A program made the translations under genes and the position numbers. This document shows positions 9,801 to 27,286 of a stretch of 64,000 nucleotides of DNA, one piece after another. The DNA is from Bordetella ansorpii (GTDB lineage Bacteria; Pseudomonadota; Gammaproteobacteria; Burkholderiales; Burkholderiaceae_B): NCBI RefSeq assembly GCF_900078705.1, contig NZ_FKIF01000010.1, positions 665,428 through 729,427 of the forward strand, read 5' to 3'. The notes below the pieces were generated by a model that was not told the DNA's origin, did no database searches, and saw only the letters and a program-made list of their open reading frames with translations. The number at the start of each line of letters is the position of its first letter. The stretch's first letter is position 1.

Positions 9801-9811
9801 AAGCGATGTAG
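6800..9811 (+). CDS. neuS: NeuS-like polysialyltransferase with large C-terminal helical-repeat extension
   Basis: 1003 residues, TTG start at 6800 with a purine-rich site (AGGCCAGGG) just upstream, inside the end of the preceding gene. Residues 1-410 match the length and layout of E. coli K1 NeuS (family GT38). There is a membrane-proximal basic start (SLKKLRKLILHPVRFFRD). The three motifs needed for bacterial sialyltransferases are visible: acidic-Gly in LVEEGTATYK (E155, E156, G157), HP in FLKLHPKD (H293, P294) and the Ser/Thr motif GLTSTALVYAPLVS (S344, T345). Residues from about 410 to 1003 look like TPR-type alpha-helical repeats and are absent from the enterobacterial and meningococcal enzymes I know. 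Predicted role: polymerising CMP-Neu5Ac into the capsule chain. The alpha-2,8 or alpha-2,9 linkage cannot be read from the sequence. Confidence 0.85.
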   Translation: MSSLKKLRKLILHPVRFFRDARGKRDQPIFPAGFQGGNLFVVSHLNQLIQVQSLIRFERFSNNRLLILSTPANKVMPRTIHENVHKGLFEAVAELQLPRSPNVVRLDRLNTIAGLYRKVLRQLRPTSVFLLSFERHYAILGKFAVDQGAGIFLVEEGTATYKIGQDGENLAHIDPKGGNRFSIAAIEHLPFYRHLRPALGRIQRFSGVYAAFPGLLRHAFQFERATRFFMHAGGLSADPHTRKQVAAYGITSRDALFVSQRYPIRDVVFIGAIMRVLAAIVQQDEGRIFLKLHPKDRPAVPKAFADEIRLMGLQGRIVLLKEADFLIEPAIAVARPRAVYGLTSTALVYAPLVSPCTKTYSLLPWVTQNVKSHPAYTPAQDDVSVMESHFSILAQFSHVRVLDGQAALGASLTVPGEPGDARTQDAFWLRCAERNLDEALALGLSLGAEFERRHQPCLAALASLARQEPALSDHLHALFAEDPVAWHVARGISAWGRADYESAAAILDEALRMPATEATRTGYARVFLASSLRLSGAAARAMELLQLGWPEDIETPFGLYEMAQLSLADGNTAKYFCYVGWTYPEGVGAMPAPLLDQYATVALADGRGDLVTDAWHEYVRRLHDPTAPGVLTGNTFDAMYGQHHRAVVARQGLWAGFEDARRWRDLMAERGMVAPRAMACLRMESLVLSQDWAGCRDEILHGREQLAEDPRYGFLAMYGAIHANDPALFGFVCTSAPAAWNEEPAMAMLEVWRHVLLRDWQAVLDAAQALAPSPDSCRELRYELACARACRELGDHDGAKRWLIAYERHSKGDACGLIELVRLTLATGQWGRTVQYLEHVYCEERNMPADLLLAYLDGLIELKQWGKALSAMPTARERLPDEAVWLGRLVRVLMAMGRHEEVVAECRQAILLPPDVAWMHAQALRATGQTAAAHEAIHRAGRDAATVEEWALRAEVSLLQNRLQEACDCYEHMMRHFPNTRVVPLYERWFNTKLLLATSKQAM

Positions 9812-9915
9812 AGATTTCGTGCCAGGGCAGGGTACTGCGCGGAGCAAGAAAATATCGAATCTTTCGGTGCCCACCGCGGGGCTGGCAACGGATTTACTTA
9901 GACAGGATCAATAGA

Positions 9916-11202
9916 GTGTCATTCAAAGACGATGCGCAGCTCTACGCCAGGGAACAGCAGTTCGGCTACCTGGAGGGCGAAAGTGATGTCTTGGTCATTT
10001 CATTTGCGGGATTGGAAGGCCGCCCACACTTTCAATTCTATGGGACGTTGAAAGCACTGGGCTATAACGCCCTGTTTTTATCAGACCAAAAGAAGGCCTG
10101 GTACAACACGGGCCTAGCCTGTTTTGGCGATGGCGTCGAATACACGCTGTACATCCTCAATCACCTGACAAACTACTTCGATCCCGACAAGATATTCCTG
10201 ATCGGTGGCAGCATGGGCGGACATGGCGCGCTGTTGTTTGCCAGTCTGCTTGGCAAGGGCCACGTGCTGGCCCTGTCGCCGCAGGTGCTCCTGAAGCCTC
10301 ATTACGCCTGGTATCCGGAGAATGAGGGCGATGCGCGCTATACGGACCTGTCTCAACTGAGCTTCGAGAACAATACGCTGACCGTGATTTCGTCCGAATT
10401 TCCGCTCGATGTGCTGTCGTTGTCGAGGATCGCGAACGTCCGGTGCAGAGAGGGAACGTTCCTCGTGGTGGCCCAGCAGCATAATTTGGCCAAGGTGCTC
10501 AAGGCCAAGGGCTTGCTGGCGCAGTTCATCGCGCACTGGATCAGGCACCGTGAAGTGGCGTTCTTCGAGCCCGTCGCCGATGGGCGCCTCGGCGCGCCAT
10601 ACAGCGAGGCACTGGAGGCGTTGCTTGACGCTTCTTACCAGGCCAAATGGAAAGACGCCTTGCCCGCCGCGGATCTGTTTTCCTTGAGCCAGCGCAACAG
10701 CCACTACCTCGACTGCCAGATCGCGTTGACGTATTTCTTCAATGGCCGGTTCGAGGAAAGCCTGAAGTTCGCGGAAATGTCGACTGTGAAGGCGCCGCAG
10801 TACATCAACGCCTACGTCTACTATGTGGCCAATCTGGCCGCAATGGGTGTCTGGCACAAGGCCCTGTCTTTCTACGACGAGTGCGTGTGGCTGCAGGTCG
10901 AGTCAGGCCAGCCGAAAGACGCCTTCCTGGTGTCGTGCGCGGATGCCCTGGGCAAGCTGCGCAAGCGCCGTGCCGCGATCCGGGTTCGAGAGCATGTACG
11001 CGAGATTGGCGGCAATCCGGGCTTGCAGCGCGGCAACACTTTCCAGCTGGGCCGCTTGCACTTTGAGGTCGGGGCGCTAAAGAAAAGCCGAGAGGTCTTC
11101 AATGCCTTGATGGATGAGGGCATCGACGATTGGATGAGCCAGCGCGCAGCCGAGTTCTATCTGCCCGAATTGGCGGCCGCGTTGGCGGCCGCGTCGGCCT
11201 GA
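9916..11202 (+). CDS. Alpha/beta-hydrolase with TPR-like C-terminus, possible capsule-modifying enzyme
   Basis: 428 residues, GTG start with AGGA at 9904-9907. The N-terminal ~210 residues look like an alpha/beta-hydrolase: strand VLVISFAG, nucleophile elbow LIGGSMGGHGAL (S99), a candidate acid in EFPLDVLS (D165) and a candidate base in VVAQQHNLAK (H189). Residues from about 230 look like TPR helices, echoing the extension on the NeuS-like protein. It lies 104 bp after that gene. Meningococcal polysialic-acid O-acetyltransferase OatC also has an alpha/beta-hydrolase fold, so O-acetylation or deacetylation of the capsule is one possibility. Chain release or trimming is another. The function is not established. 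Confidence 0.6.
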   Translation: MSFKDDAQLYAREQQFGYLEGESDVLVISFAGLEGRPHFQFYGTLKALGYNALFLSDQKKAWYNTGLACFGDGVEYTLYILNHLTNYFDPDKIFLIGGSMGGHGALLFASLLGKGHVLALSPQVLLKPHYAWYPENEGDARYTDLSQLSFENNTLTVISSEFPLDVLSLSRIANVRCREGTFLVVAQQHNLAKVLKAKGLLAQFIAHWIRHREVAFFEPVADGRLGAPYSEALEALLDASYQAKWKDALPAADLFSLSQRNSHYLDCQIALTYFFNGRFEESLKFAEMSTVKAPQYINAYVYYVANLAAMGVWHKALSFYDECVWLQVESGQPKDAFLVSCADALGKLRKRRAAIRVREHVREIGGNPGLQRGNTFQLGRLHFEVGALKKSREVFNALMDEGIDDWMSQRAAEFYLPELAAALAAASA

Positions 11203-11212
11203 CCAGCCAGAT

Positions 11213-11230
11213 CCGCGCGATCGGGCGCGG
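11213..11230. terminator. Small hairpin between convergent capsule genes
   Basis: A 6-bp stem, CCGCGC (11213-11218) with GCGCGG (11225-11230), lies in the 32-bp gap between the convergent hydrolase and alpha-oxoamine synthase genes. There is no T-run, so termination activity is uncertain. Confidence 0.3.
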
Positions 11231-11234
11231 GGCA

Positions 11235-20214
<8,980 letters not shown>

Positions 20215-20722
20215 ATAGAGTTATGTTCCATCGAGAAGGCCGCTTGCGACCGCCTCGAAAATTTTTCTTGGTCTTGGGTGAGACGAACAGCAGTGGCTTT
20301 TTCCGCACACTTCTGGGCCGATTTATTCAAAAAAAGTCCGAATAACGGTTTTTCCGAAGTGAGAAGCGGGAAGCTAGATCATCACGGGTGCTTGATATGC
20401 CTGGTCGACAGTGTTGATGGGCAGCCGGAAACCATTACCAGCCGGCAAGAAGGGCATTTTAGGTGAATTATCGGGGTCGCCCCGTGTCGCTACGTTGCGG
20501 CGCATCAGGTGATTTGCTACTTGTTGTACCGGGAAGAACTGCATTTCCGGACATTCGTCAGCTTGAGGGGAAGAGAATTCCATGCACGGGCGCAATCGTG
20601 GCGAGATGTCGTCGCAATTGATTGCAAATTGGTCGTAATGCGCCTGATCTATTGGGGGCTCCCCTCCGATGGCCCGCTTGCGTCGGTAGGATTTTTTTAC
20701 AAAATTTGCGGTGCGGACGGGA
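20215..20722. other. 508-bp noncoding gap upstream of wcbR
   Basis: No coding sequence is supported here. The segment is clearly more AT-rich than the flanking genes and should hold the wcbR promoter (minus strand). It contains a perfect inverted repeat, TTATTC-N11-GAATAA, at 20323-20345, and a CGGGG-TCG-CCCCG hairpin near 20472-20484. I found no JUMPstart/ops motif and no convincing -35/-10 pair. Confidence 0.5.
20323..20345. promoter_or_regulatory. Inverted repeat, candidate operator upstream of wcbR
   Basis: TTATTC (20323-20328) and GAATAA (20340-20345) form a perfect 6-bp dyad with an 11-bp spacer, about 110 bp upstream of the wcbR start. The spacer includes a run of A on the plus strand. 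A regulator site is possible, but a 6-bp AT-rich dyad can occur by chance. Confidence 0.25.
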
Positions 20723-21307
20723 TCAGCAAGGCACGGCCGGCACGCGCGGCAGAGGGGCGGCAATGCGCCAGCAGGCGCGGCGCCGCAAGGACGCCAGCAG
20801 TTTCAGCCCGGCTGGCCAGTCGTGCAGGCCGCTATCAGCGTTCAGATGTCCGCCGCCCGGCACGATTACCATTCGGCTGCCCCAATCCCGGGCAAATTCT
20901 TCGGCACGCTTTTGCTCGCAGTAGGGATCATCGTCACCCACCACCACCACGCTCTGAAAAGAAAGGGGTTGCCGCGGCACCGGCGCGAACGCCTTCAGGC
21001 AATCGGGGAGTTCCCCGCGTTCCACGTCGGCGGGCGCCACCAGCAGCGCGCCGGCGACACGCGCGTGCAGCGGGACCGGCAGGCTGGCCACGGCCAGGCA
21101 GCCCAGGCTGTGCGCGATCAGCAGGGCCGGACAGGTGGCCGCGTCGACGGCGGCGGCGACCGCGGCGTGCCATGTGGCGGGGTGCGGGTTGCTCCAGCTC
21201 TGCTGGCGGACCCGCACGGCATGGGGCAGGCTCTGCTCCCACAGCGATTGCCAATGCGCGGGACCGGAGTCTTTCCATCCGGGAACGATGATGGGTTGCA
21301 GTCTCAT
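20723..21307 (-). CDS. RBBP9/YdeN-family small serine hydrolase
   Basis: 194 residues. The N-terminus IIVPGWKDSGPAHWQSLWE is the family signature. The nucleophile motif is IAHSLGC, and the acid and base fit VVGDDDPYCE and VPGGGHLNAD near the C-terminus, giving a complete Ser-Asp-His set. These are small cytoplasmic esterase-like proteins whose natural substrates are mostly unknown. ATG 21307 is chosen for fit to the family; an in-frame ATG at 21319 is an alternative, and neither has a clear Shine-Dalgarno. It is divergent from livJ, and nothing ties it to the capsule genes. Confidence 0.85.
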   Translation of the reverse strand: MRLQPIIVPGWKDSGPAHWQSLWEQSLPHAVRVRQQSWSNPHPATWHAAVAAAVDAATCPALLIAHSLGCLAVASLPVPLHARVAGALLVAPADVERGELPDCLKAFAPVPRQPLSFQSVVVVGDDDPYCEQKRAEEFARDWGSRMVIVPGGGHLNADSGLHDWPAGLKLLASLRRRACWRIAAPLPRVPAVPC

Positions 21308-21353
21308 GCGGGGGATCATGCCGTCTGCCGCTAACAACGCAAAAGAATAAATG

Positions 21354-21383
21354 TTCCATTGCATATGCTGCGATGCATATAAG
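21354..21383 (+). promoter_or_regulatory. Candidate sigma-70 promoter of the first livJ
   Basis: TTCCAT (21354-21359) and TATAAG (21378-21383) are separated by 18 bp, in the only AT-rich part of the esterase/livJ divergent region. A direct repeat GCATAT occurs at 21361-21366 and 21375-21380, between and overlapping these boxes, and could be paired regulator half-sites. Confidence 0.4.
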
Positions 21384-21499
21384 GCGCCGCAACGGGGCTG
21401 GCGGCCTTGGGTGTATGCTTGGCGCCGTGCCCGACCTGGCACGGGAGAAGGCCGCCGGCTACTCGCCGCGCGCCGATCACAGACCATAAGGAGGTTCGC

Positions 21500-22639
21500 A
21501 TGAGCAAACAACAATCGATTTTCAAGCTGGCGCCCGCATGCGCTGCCCTGGCGCTGGCCGCCGCGGGCCTGTCGCTGTCGGCCGGCGCGCAGGCGCAGAA
21601 CATCAAGATCGGCGTCGTGGGCCCGACCACCGGCGCGCTGACCCAGTATGGCGACATGGTGCGTGAAGGCGTGGACACCGCCATCGAGCGCGTCAACGCC
21701 CAGGGCGGCATCAACGGCAAGAAGCTGGAAGCCGTGCTGATCGATGACGGTTGCGAACCCAAGCAGGGCCCGGTGGCCGCCAACCGGGTGGTCAACGACA
21801 AGATCGGCTTCGTGGTCGGTCACGTGTGTTCGGGCGCGACGATCGCCGCCACCGATATCTACAACAACGAGGGCGTGGTCATGGTGACCCCCTCGGCCAC
21901 GTCGCCCGCCGTCACCGACGGCAAGAAGTACGACTTCATCTTCCGCACGATCGGCCGCGACGACCAGCAAGGTCCGGCCGCCGCCAATTTCATCCTGCAG
22001 AAGATCAAGCCCGCCAAGGTCGCCGTGCTGCACGACAAGCAGTCGTACGGCCAGGGCATCGCCACCGCCGTGCGCGACACGCTGGCCAAGGGCGGCGTAT
22101 CCGTCGCGGTGTTCGAGGGCATCAATGCCGGCGACAGCGATTACTCGGCCGTCATCACCAAGCTGAAGTCGGCGGGCGTCGATTTCGTCTATTACGGCGG
22201 CTATCACCCCGAAATGGGCCTGCTGCTGCGCCAGGCGTCGGAGCAGGGCCTGAAGGCCAAGTTCATGGGTCCGGAGGGCGTGGGCAACCCCGACATCAAC
22301 GCCATCGCCGGCCCCGCCGTCGAAGGCATGCTGGTGACGCTGCCGGCCGATTTCACGCAGAACGCGGCCAACGCCGACATCGTCAAGGCGTTCAAGGACA
22401 AGAAGCGCAACCCCGGCGGCGCGTTCCAGCTGACGGCCTACTCGGCCACCCAGGTCATCGCCGACGCGATCAAGGGCTCGGGCAGCACGGATCCCACCAA
22501 GGTGGCCGATTACTTGCACAAGAACAGCTTCGACACGCCCATCGGCAAGGTCTCCTGGAACAAGCAAGGCGACCTGAACAACTTCGAATTCGAGGTGTTC
22601 ACCTGGCACAAGGACGGCAGCAAGTCGGCCTACAAGTAA
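21500..22639 (+). CDS. livJ: Periplasmic branched-chain amino acid-binding protein, copy 1
   Basis: 379 residues. A type I periplasmic receptor for a branched-chain amino acid-type ABC transporter. Residues 1-33 form a Sec signal peptide (hydrophobic AALALAAAGLSLSAG, cleavage near AQAQ), followed by IKIGVVGPTTGALTQYGDM and GGINGKKLE, typical of LivJ. ATG 21500 is preceded by a perfect AAGGAGGT (21488-21495), which fixes the start. No permease gene is next to it. The livHMGF set 8 kb downstream has its own closely similar receptor, so this copy either shares that permease with a different ligand range or serves another. It ends at a hairpin terminator. Confidence 0.92.
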   Translation: MSKQQSIFKLAPACAALALAAAGLSLSAGAQAQNIKIGVVGPTTGALTQYGDMVREGVDTAIERVNAQGGINGKKLEAVLIDDGCEPKQGPVAANRVVNDKIGFVVGHVCSGATIAATDIYNNEGVVMVTPSATSPAVTDGKKYDFIFRTIGRDDQQGPAAANFILQKIKPAKVAVLHDKQSYGQGIATAVRDTLAKGGVSVAVFEGINAGDSDYSAVITKLKSAGVDFVYYGGYHPEMGLLLRQASEQGLKAKFMGPEGVGNPDINAIAGPAVEGMLVTLPADFTQNAANADIVKAFKDKKRNPGGAFQLTAYSATQVIADAIKGSGSTDPTKVADYLHKNSFDTPIGKVSWNKQGDLNNFEFEVFTWHKDGSKSAYK

Positions 22640-22691
22640 GCCGCCTGGATACCGCCCCGGTACGGGGTGGTCCAGCGCCGCTTCGATTCCA

Positions 22692-22715
22692 GGACGGGCT
22701 CTCGGGCCCGTCTTT
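22692..22715 (+). terminator. Terminator after livJ copy 1
   Basis: GACGGGC (22693-22699) pairs with GCCCGTC (22706-22712) over a 6-nt loop and is followed by a short T-run. It lies between the convergent livJ and ugpC genes and could act in the livJ direction. Confidence 0.6.
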
Positions 22716-22759
22716 GCATGGGTGGCCGCGTTTGCGCGCACCGGCCTCCAGGTACGGGC

Positions 22760-23851
<1,092 letters not shown>

Positions 23852-23859
23852 GTATTAAC

Positions 23860-24711
23860 TCATTTCTCTGTGTCGACGAGGCCCTTGACGAACCACTTCT
23901 GCATGAGGACCACCACCAGCGCCGGCGGCAGCATCGCCAGGATCGCGGTGGCCATCGTGATGTTCCATTCGGTGACGCTGTCGCCGCCGCTGATCATGCG
24001 CTTGATGCCGATCACCACGGGGTACATGTCTTCCTGCGTAGTCACCAGCAGCGGCCAGAGGTACTGATTCCAGCCATAGATGAACTGGATGACGAACAGC
24101 GCCGCGATGGTGGTGCGCGACAGCGGCAGCAGCACGTCCATGAAGAAACGCAGCGGTCCGGCGCCGTCGATGCGCGCCGCCTCGATCAGCTCGTCGGGCA
24201 CCGTCAGGAAGAACTGGCGGAACAGGAACGTGGCGGTCGCCGAGGCGATCAGCGGCAGCGTCAGGCCCGCGTAGCTGTTGAGCAGGCCAAGGTCGGCCAC
24301 GACCTTGTACGTGGGCGCGATGCGCACCTCGACCGGCAGCATCAGCGTGACGAAGATCATCCAGAAGAAGAACATGCGGCCGGGGAAGCGGAAGTACACC
24401 ACCGCGAAGGCCGACAGCAGCGAGATGGCGATCTTGCCGATCGCGATGGCCAGCGCCATGATCAGGCTGACCGTCATCATGCGGCCCACCGGCACGCCGG
24501 CCGACCCGCCGCCCGAGCCGGCGAACAGCGCGCGCATGTAGTTGTCGACCAGATGCGGGCCGGGGAGCAGCGACATGGGCGCCGAAGCGACTTCCTGGGC
24601 GGTCTGGGTGGACGCCACGAAGGTGACGTAGATGGGAAAGGCGACCAGCGCGATCCCGCAAAGCAGGATCAGGTGCGCCAGTGCGTCGAGCCAGGGACGG
24701 CGTTCTACCAT
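23860..24711 (-). CDS. ugpE: Glycerol-3-phosphate ABC transporter permease UgpE
   Basis: 283 residues, about six membrane segments. The N-terminus [19 protein letters not shown] is very like E. coli UgpE. The cytoplasmic EAA loop is [17 protein letters not shown], where it contacts the ATPase. It pairs with UgpA to form the membrane channel of the importer. It follows ugpA by 34 bp and precedes ugpC by 8 bp in one minus-strand operon. Confidence 0.94.
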   Translation of the reverse strand: MVERRPWLDALAHLILLCGIALVAFPIYVTFVASTQTAQEVASAPMSLLPGPHLVDNYMRALFAGSGGGSAGVPVGRMMTVSLIMALAIAIGKIAISLLSAFAVVYFRFPGRMFFFWMIFVTLMLPVEVRIAPTYKVVADLGLLNSYAGLTLPLIASATATFLFRQFFLTVPDELIEAARIDGAGPLRFFMDVLLPLSRTTIAALFVIQFIYGWNQYLWPLLVTTQEDMYPVVIGIKRMISGGDSVTEWNITMATAILAMLPPALVVVLMQKWFVKGLVDTEK

Positions 24712-24745
24712 GGTTGGAGCGGCCTAGGGGCGTGAATGTGGGGAA

Positions 24746-25627
24746 TCAGTACTGGACCTTGCGGTCGATGTAGCGGAACTGCACCACCGTCAGGACGATG
24801 ACGATGCCCATCAGCACCACGGACTGCGCGGCGGACGAACCCAGGTCCAGCCCGCGGAAGCCGTCGCTGTACACCTTGTAGACCAGGATGGACGTGGACG
24901 TGCCCGGGCCGCCCTGGGTGGTGGTGTCGATGACGGCGAAGGTGTCGAAGAAGGCGTAGATCACGTTCACCACCAGCAGGAAGAAGGTGGTGGGCGACAG
25001 CAGCGGGAAGACGATGGTCCAGAAGCGGCGCGACGGCGAGGCGCCGTCGATGGCGGCGGCTTCGATCAGCGAGCGCGGGATGGATTGCAGGCCCGCCAGG
25101 AAGAACAGGAAGTTGTACGAGATCTGCTTCCACACGGCGGCGATCAGCACCAGGATGAGGGCCTGGTCGCCGTCCAGGCGCGGGTTCCAGGGCACGCCCA
25201 TGCCTTGCAGCGCCACGGCCAGGATGCCGACCGACGGCGAGAACAGGAACAGCCACAGCACGCCCACCACCGCCGGCGCCACGGCGTAGGGCCAGATCAG
25301 CAGTGTCTTGTACAGGCCCGCGCCGCGCACCACGCGATCGGCCATCACCGCCAGCAGCAGCGCCAGCGCCAGGCCCACGAAGGCCACCAGCACCGAGAAC
25401 ACGGACGTGACGCGGAACGAATCGATATAGGTGTCTTGCGCGAACAGGGCAGTGAAGTTGTCCAGTCCGACGAATTCCGAGGACAGGCCGAAGGCGTCTT
25501 CCAGCCGCATCGACTGCCACATGGCCTGGCCGGCCGGCAGGAAGAAGAAGACGGCCGTGATGACCAACTGCGGCGCCAGCAGCAGATAGGGCAGGAACTT
25601 GTGGCCGAAGACGACGCGTTTTTCCAT
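24746..25627 (-). CDS. ugpA: Glycerol-3-phosphate ABC transporter permease UgpA
   Basis: 293 residues from ATG 25627, which gives [20 protein letters not shown], matching the length and start of E. coli UgpA (295 residues). An upstream in-frame ATG at 25687 would add 20 atypical residues and run towards the intergenic hairpin. It has about six membrane segments and an EAA loop ([17 protein letters not shown]). It forms the permease heterodimer with UgpE. Confidence 0.93.
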   Translation of the reverse strand: MEKRVVFGHKFLPYLLLAPQLVITAVFFFLPAGQAMWQSMRLEDAFGLSSEFVGLDNFTALFAQDTYIDSFRVTSVFSVLVAFVGLALALLLAVMADRVVRGAGLYKTLLIWPYAVAPAVVGVLWLFLFSPSVGILAVALQGMGVPWNPRLDGDQALILVLIAAVWKQISYNFLFFLAGLQSIPRSLIEAAAIDGASPSRRFWTIVFPLLSPTTFFLLVVNVIYAFFDTFAVIDTTTQGGPGTSTSILVYKVYSDGFRGLDLGSSAAQSVVLMGIVIVLTVVQFRYIDRKVQY

Positions 25628-25727
25628 GGAGGGCCTATGGGTATGCCAAAAACGAGCGAGGCGACGGTTCATGCGAACCGCCGCCATCGGAATTAACGGC
25701 CGCGGCCAGCGCGGCTTGAATCGTACC

Positions 25728-25765
25728 GCGGCGCGCCGGGCCCGCCGAGCGGGCCGGCGCGCCGC
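25728..25765 (-). terminator. Long GC hairpin between ugpB and ugpA
   Basis: Two 17-nt arms (25728-25745 and 25749-25765) pair almost perfectly around a CGA loop, with one bulged G. It begins 6 bp downstream of the ugpB stop and has no T-run. In ABC operons such a hairpin typically stabilises the receptor mRNA or limits read-through, so that the binding protein exceeds the permease. Confidence 0.6.
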
Positions 25766-25771
25766 GCGGCA

Positions 25772-27088
25772 TCAGTTGCCGACGCTCTTCTGGAATTTCT
25801 CGAGCAGTTCGTCGCCGCGCTTGGTGATGTTGGCCAGGCCTTCCTTGGCCGTCACCTTGCCCGACACGATGCGTTCGATCTCGGCATCCTCGATCTCGCG
25901 GATCTGCGGCAAGTAGCCCAGGCGCACCCCGCGCGACTGCGCGGTGGTCTCGACGTTGAGCTGCTTGACGCCCACGTCGGTGCCCGGGTTCTTGCCGTAG
26001 AAGCCTTCCTTCAGGGTGCGCTCGTAGGCGGCCTTGGTGACGGGCACGTAGCCGGTCTGCTGGTGCCAGCGGGCGGCGATCTCGGGGCTGGCCAGGAACT
26101 TGAAGAACTTGGTCACGCCCTTGTAGACCTCGGGCTTCTTGTTGGCGAACACCCACAGCGATGCGCCGCCGATGATGGTGTTCTGCGGCGCGCCCTTGAC
26201 ATCGCCGTAGTAGGGCAGGGTGGAGGTGCCGAACTCGAACTTGGCGTTCTTGGCGATGTTGGCGCGCAGGCCGCTGGAGCCGGTGATCATGGCGCACTTG
26301 CCGCTGATGAACAGCGAGTTGGGCTCGTCGCCGCGGCCGCCGTACTGGAAGATGCCTTCCTTGCCCATCTTGGCCAGGTTTTCCATGTGGCGCACGTGCA
26401 GGTCGGTGTTGATCGCCAGGCGCGCGTCCAGGCCGCCGAAGCCGTTGTCCTTGGTGGCGTAGGGCACGTTGTGCCAGGCCGAGAACGTCTCGAGTTGCGT
26501 CCAGGACGGCCACGAAGTGGTGTAGCCGCACTCCTGGCCGGCGGCCTTGAGCTTCTGGCCGGCGGCGGCCAGCTCTTCCCAGGTCTTGGGCGGCTTGTCG
26601 GCGTCCAGGCCGGCCTTCTTGAAGGCGTCCTTGTTGTAGTAGAAGACCACGGTCGAGCTGTTGAAGGGCATCGACACCAGCTTGCCGTCCGGCGACGAGT
26701 AGTAGCCGGCCACGGCGCCGATGAAGGCCTTGGGATCGATCGGATCGCCGGCTTCCTCGGACATCTGCTGCACCGGCTTGATGGCGCCCTTGGCGTACAT
26801 CATGGTGGCGGTGCCGACCTCGAACACCTGCAGGATGTCGGGGGCGTTGCCGGCGCGGAACGCGGCGATGCCGGCGTTCATCGACTCGCCGTAGTTGCCT
26901 TTGTAGACCGCCTTGACCTGGTACTCGGTGTTGTTCTTGTTGAATTCGTCCACCAGGGCATTGACGCGGTCGCCCAGGGCGCCTTCCATGGAATGCCAGA
27001 ACTGGATTTCGGTGGCGGCGTGGGCCGGGATGGCGGCCAGCGCGGACAAGACCGCGGCGGCTGCCAGCGCCATACGAGGGGTGCGCAT
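25772..27088 (-). CDS. ugpB: Periplasmic glycerol-3-phosphate-binding protein
   Basis: 438 residues from ATG 27088, the same length as E. coli UgpB. The start is supported by GGAGG 8 bp upstream and by a signal peptide beginning MRTPRMALAAAAVLSALAAI with cleavage near AHAA. The mature protein starts TEIQFWHSMEGALGDRVN, the family hallmark. It captures sn-glycerol 3-phosphate for UgpAEC. It is the first gene of the operon. In enterobacteria ugp is under PhoB control; I found no convincing two-repeat Pho box here. Confidence 0.95.
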   Translation of the reverse strand: MRTPRMALAAAAVLSALAAIPAHAATEIQFWHSMEGALGDRVNALVDEFNKNNTEYQVKAVYKGNYGESMNAGIAAFRAGNAPDILQVFEVGTATMMYAKGAIKPVQQMSEEAGDPIDPKAFIGAVAGYYSSPDGKLVSMPFNSSTVVFYYNKDAFKKAGLDADKPPKTWEELAAAGQKLKAAGQECGYTTSWPSWTQLETFSAWHNVPYATKDNGFGGLDARLAINTDLHVRHMENLAKMGKEGIFQYGGRGDEPNSLFISGKCAMITGSSGLRANIAKNAKFEFGTSTLPYYGDVKGAPQNTIIGGASLWVFANKKPEVYKGVTKFFKFLASPEIAARWHQQTGYVPVTKAAYERTLKEGFYGKNPGTDVGVKQLNVETTAQSRGVRLGYLPQIREIEDAEIERIVSGKVTAKEGLANITKRGDELLEKFQKSVGN

Positions 27089-27286
27089 GAGAGAGTTCCT
27101 CCGTTCGTGTGCTGCCGCATCGGTCGATGCGAAGCGCAACACCTTATGAATTGTTTGTGTCAACCGCGTGACTTTCACATCGCGAGACTGGCATGTCAAT
27201 TGGACAGGATGTTGCAGCACGTTGCCCGTCCCTGGAAAAGCCGACGAAGAGGGGCGGGAAGAGGGGCGGGTTTACAATCCTGCCCC
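27089..27286. promoter_or_regulatory. ugpB/proC divergent intergenic region
   Basis: About 200 bp serving ugpB (minus) and proC (plus). On the minus strand a consensus TTGACA lies at 27158-27163, but no good -10 follows at normal spacing. A palindrome TGTC-AATTG-GACA lies at 27194-27206 and is a candidate operator. Nothing coding is seen. Confidence 0.35.

Noticed and set aside
20215..20722. JUMPstart/ops element upstream of the capsule synthase gene
   Set aside because: No GGCGGTAG-type core was found on either strand. CGGTAGG near 20685 is on the wrong strand and incomplete.
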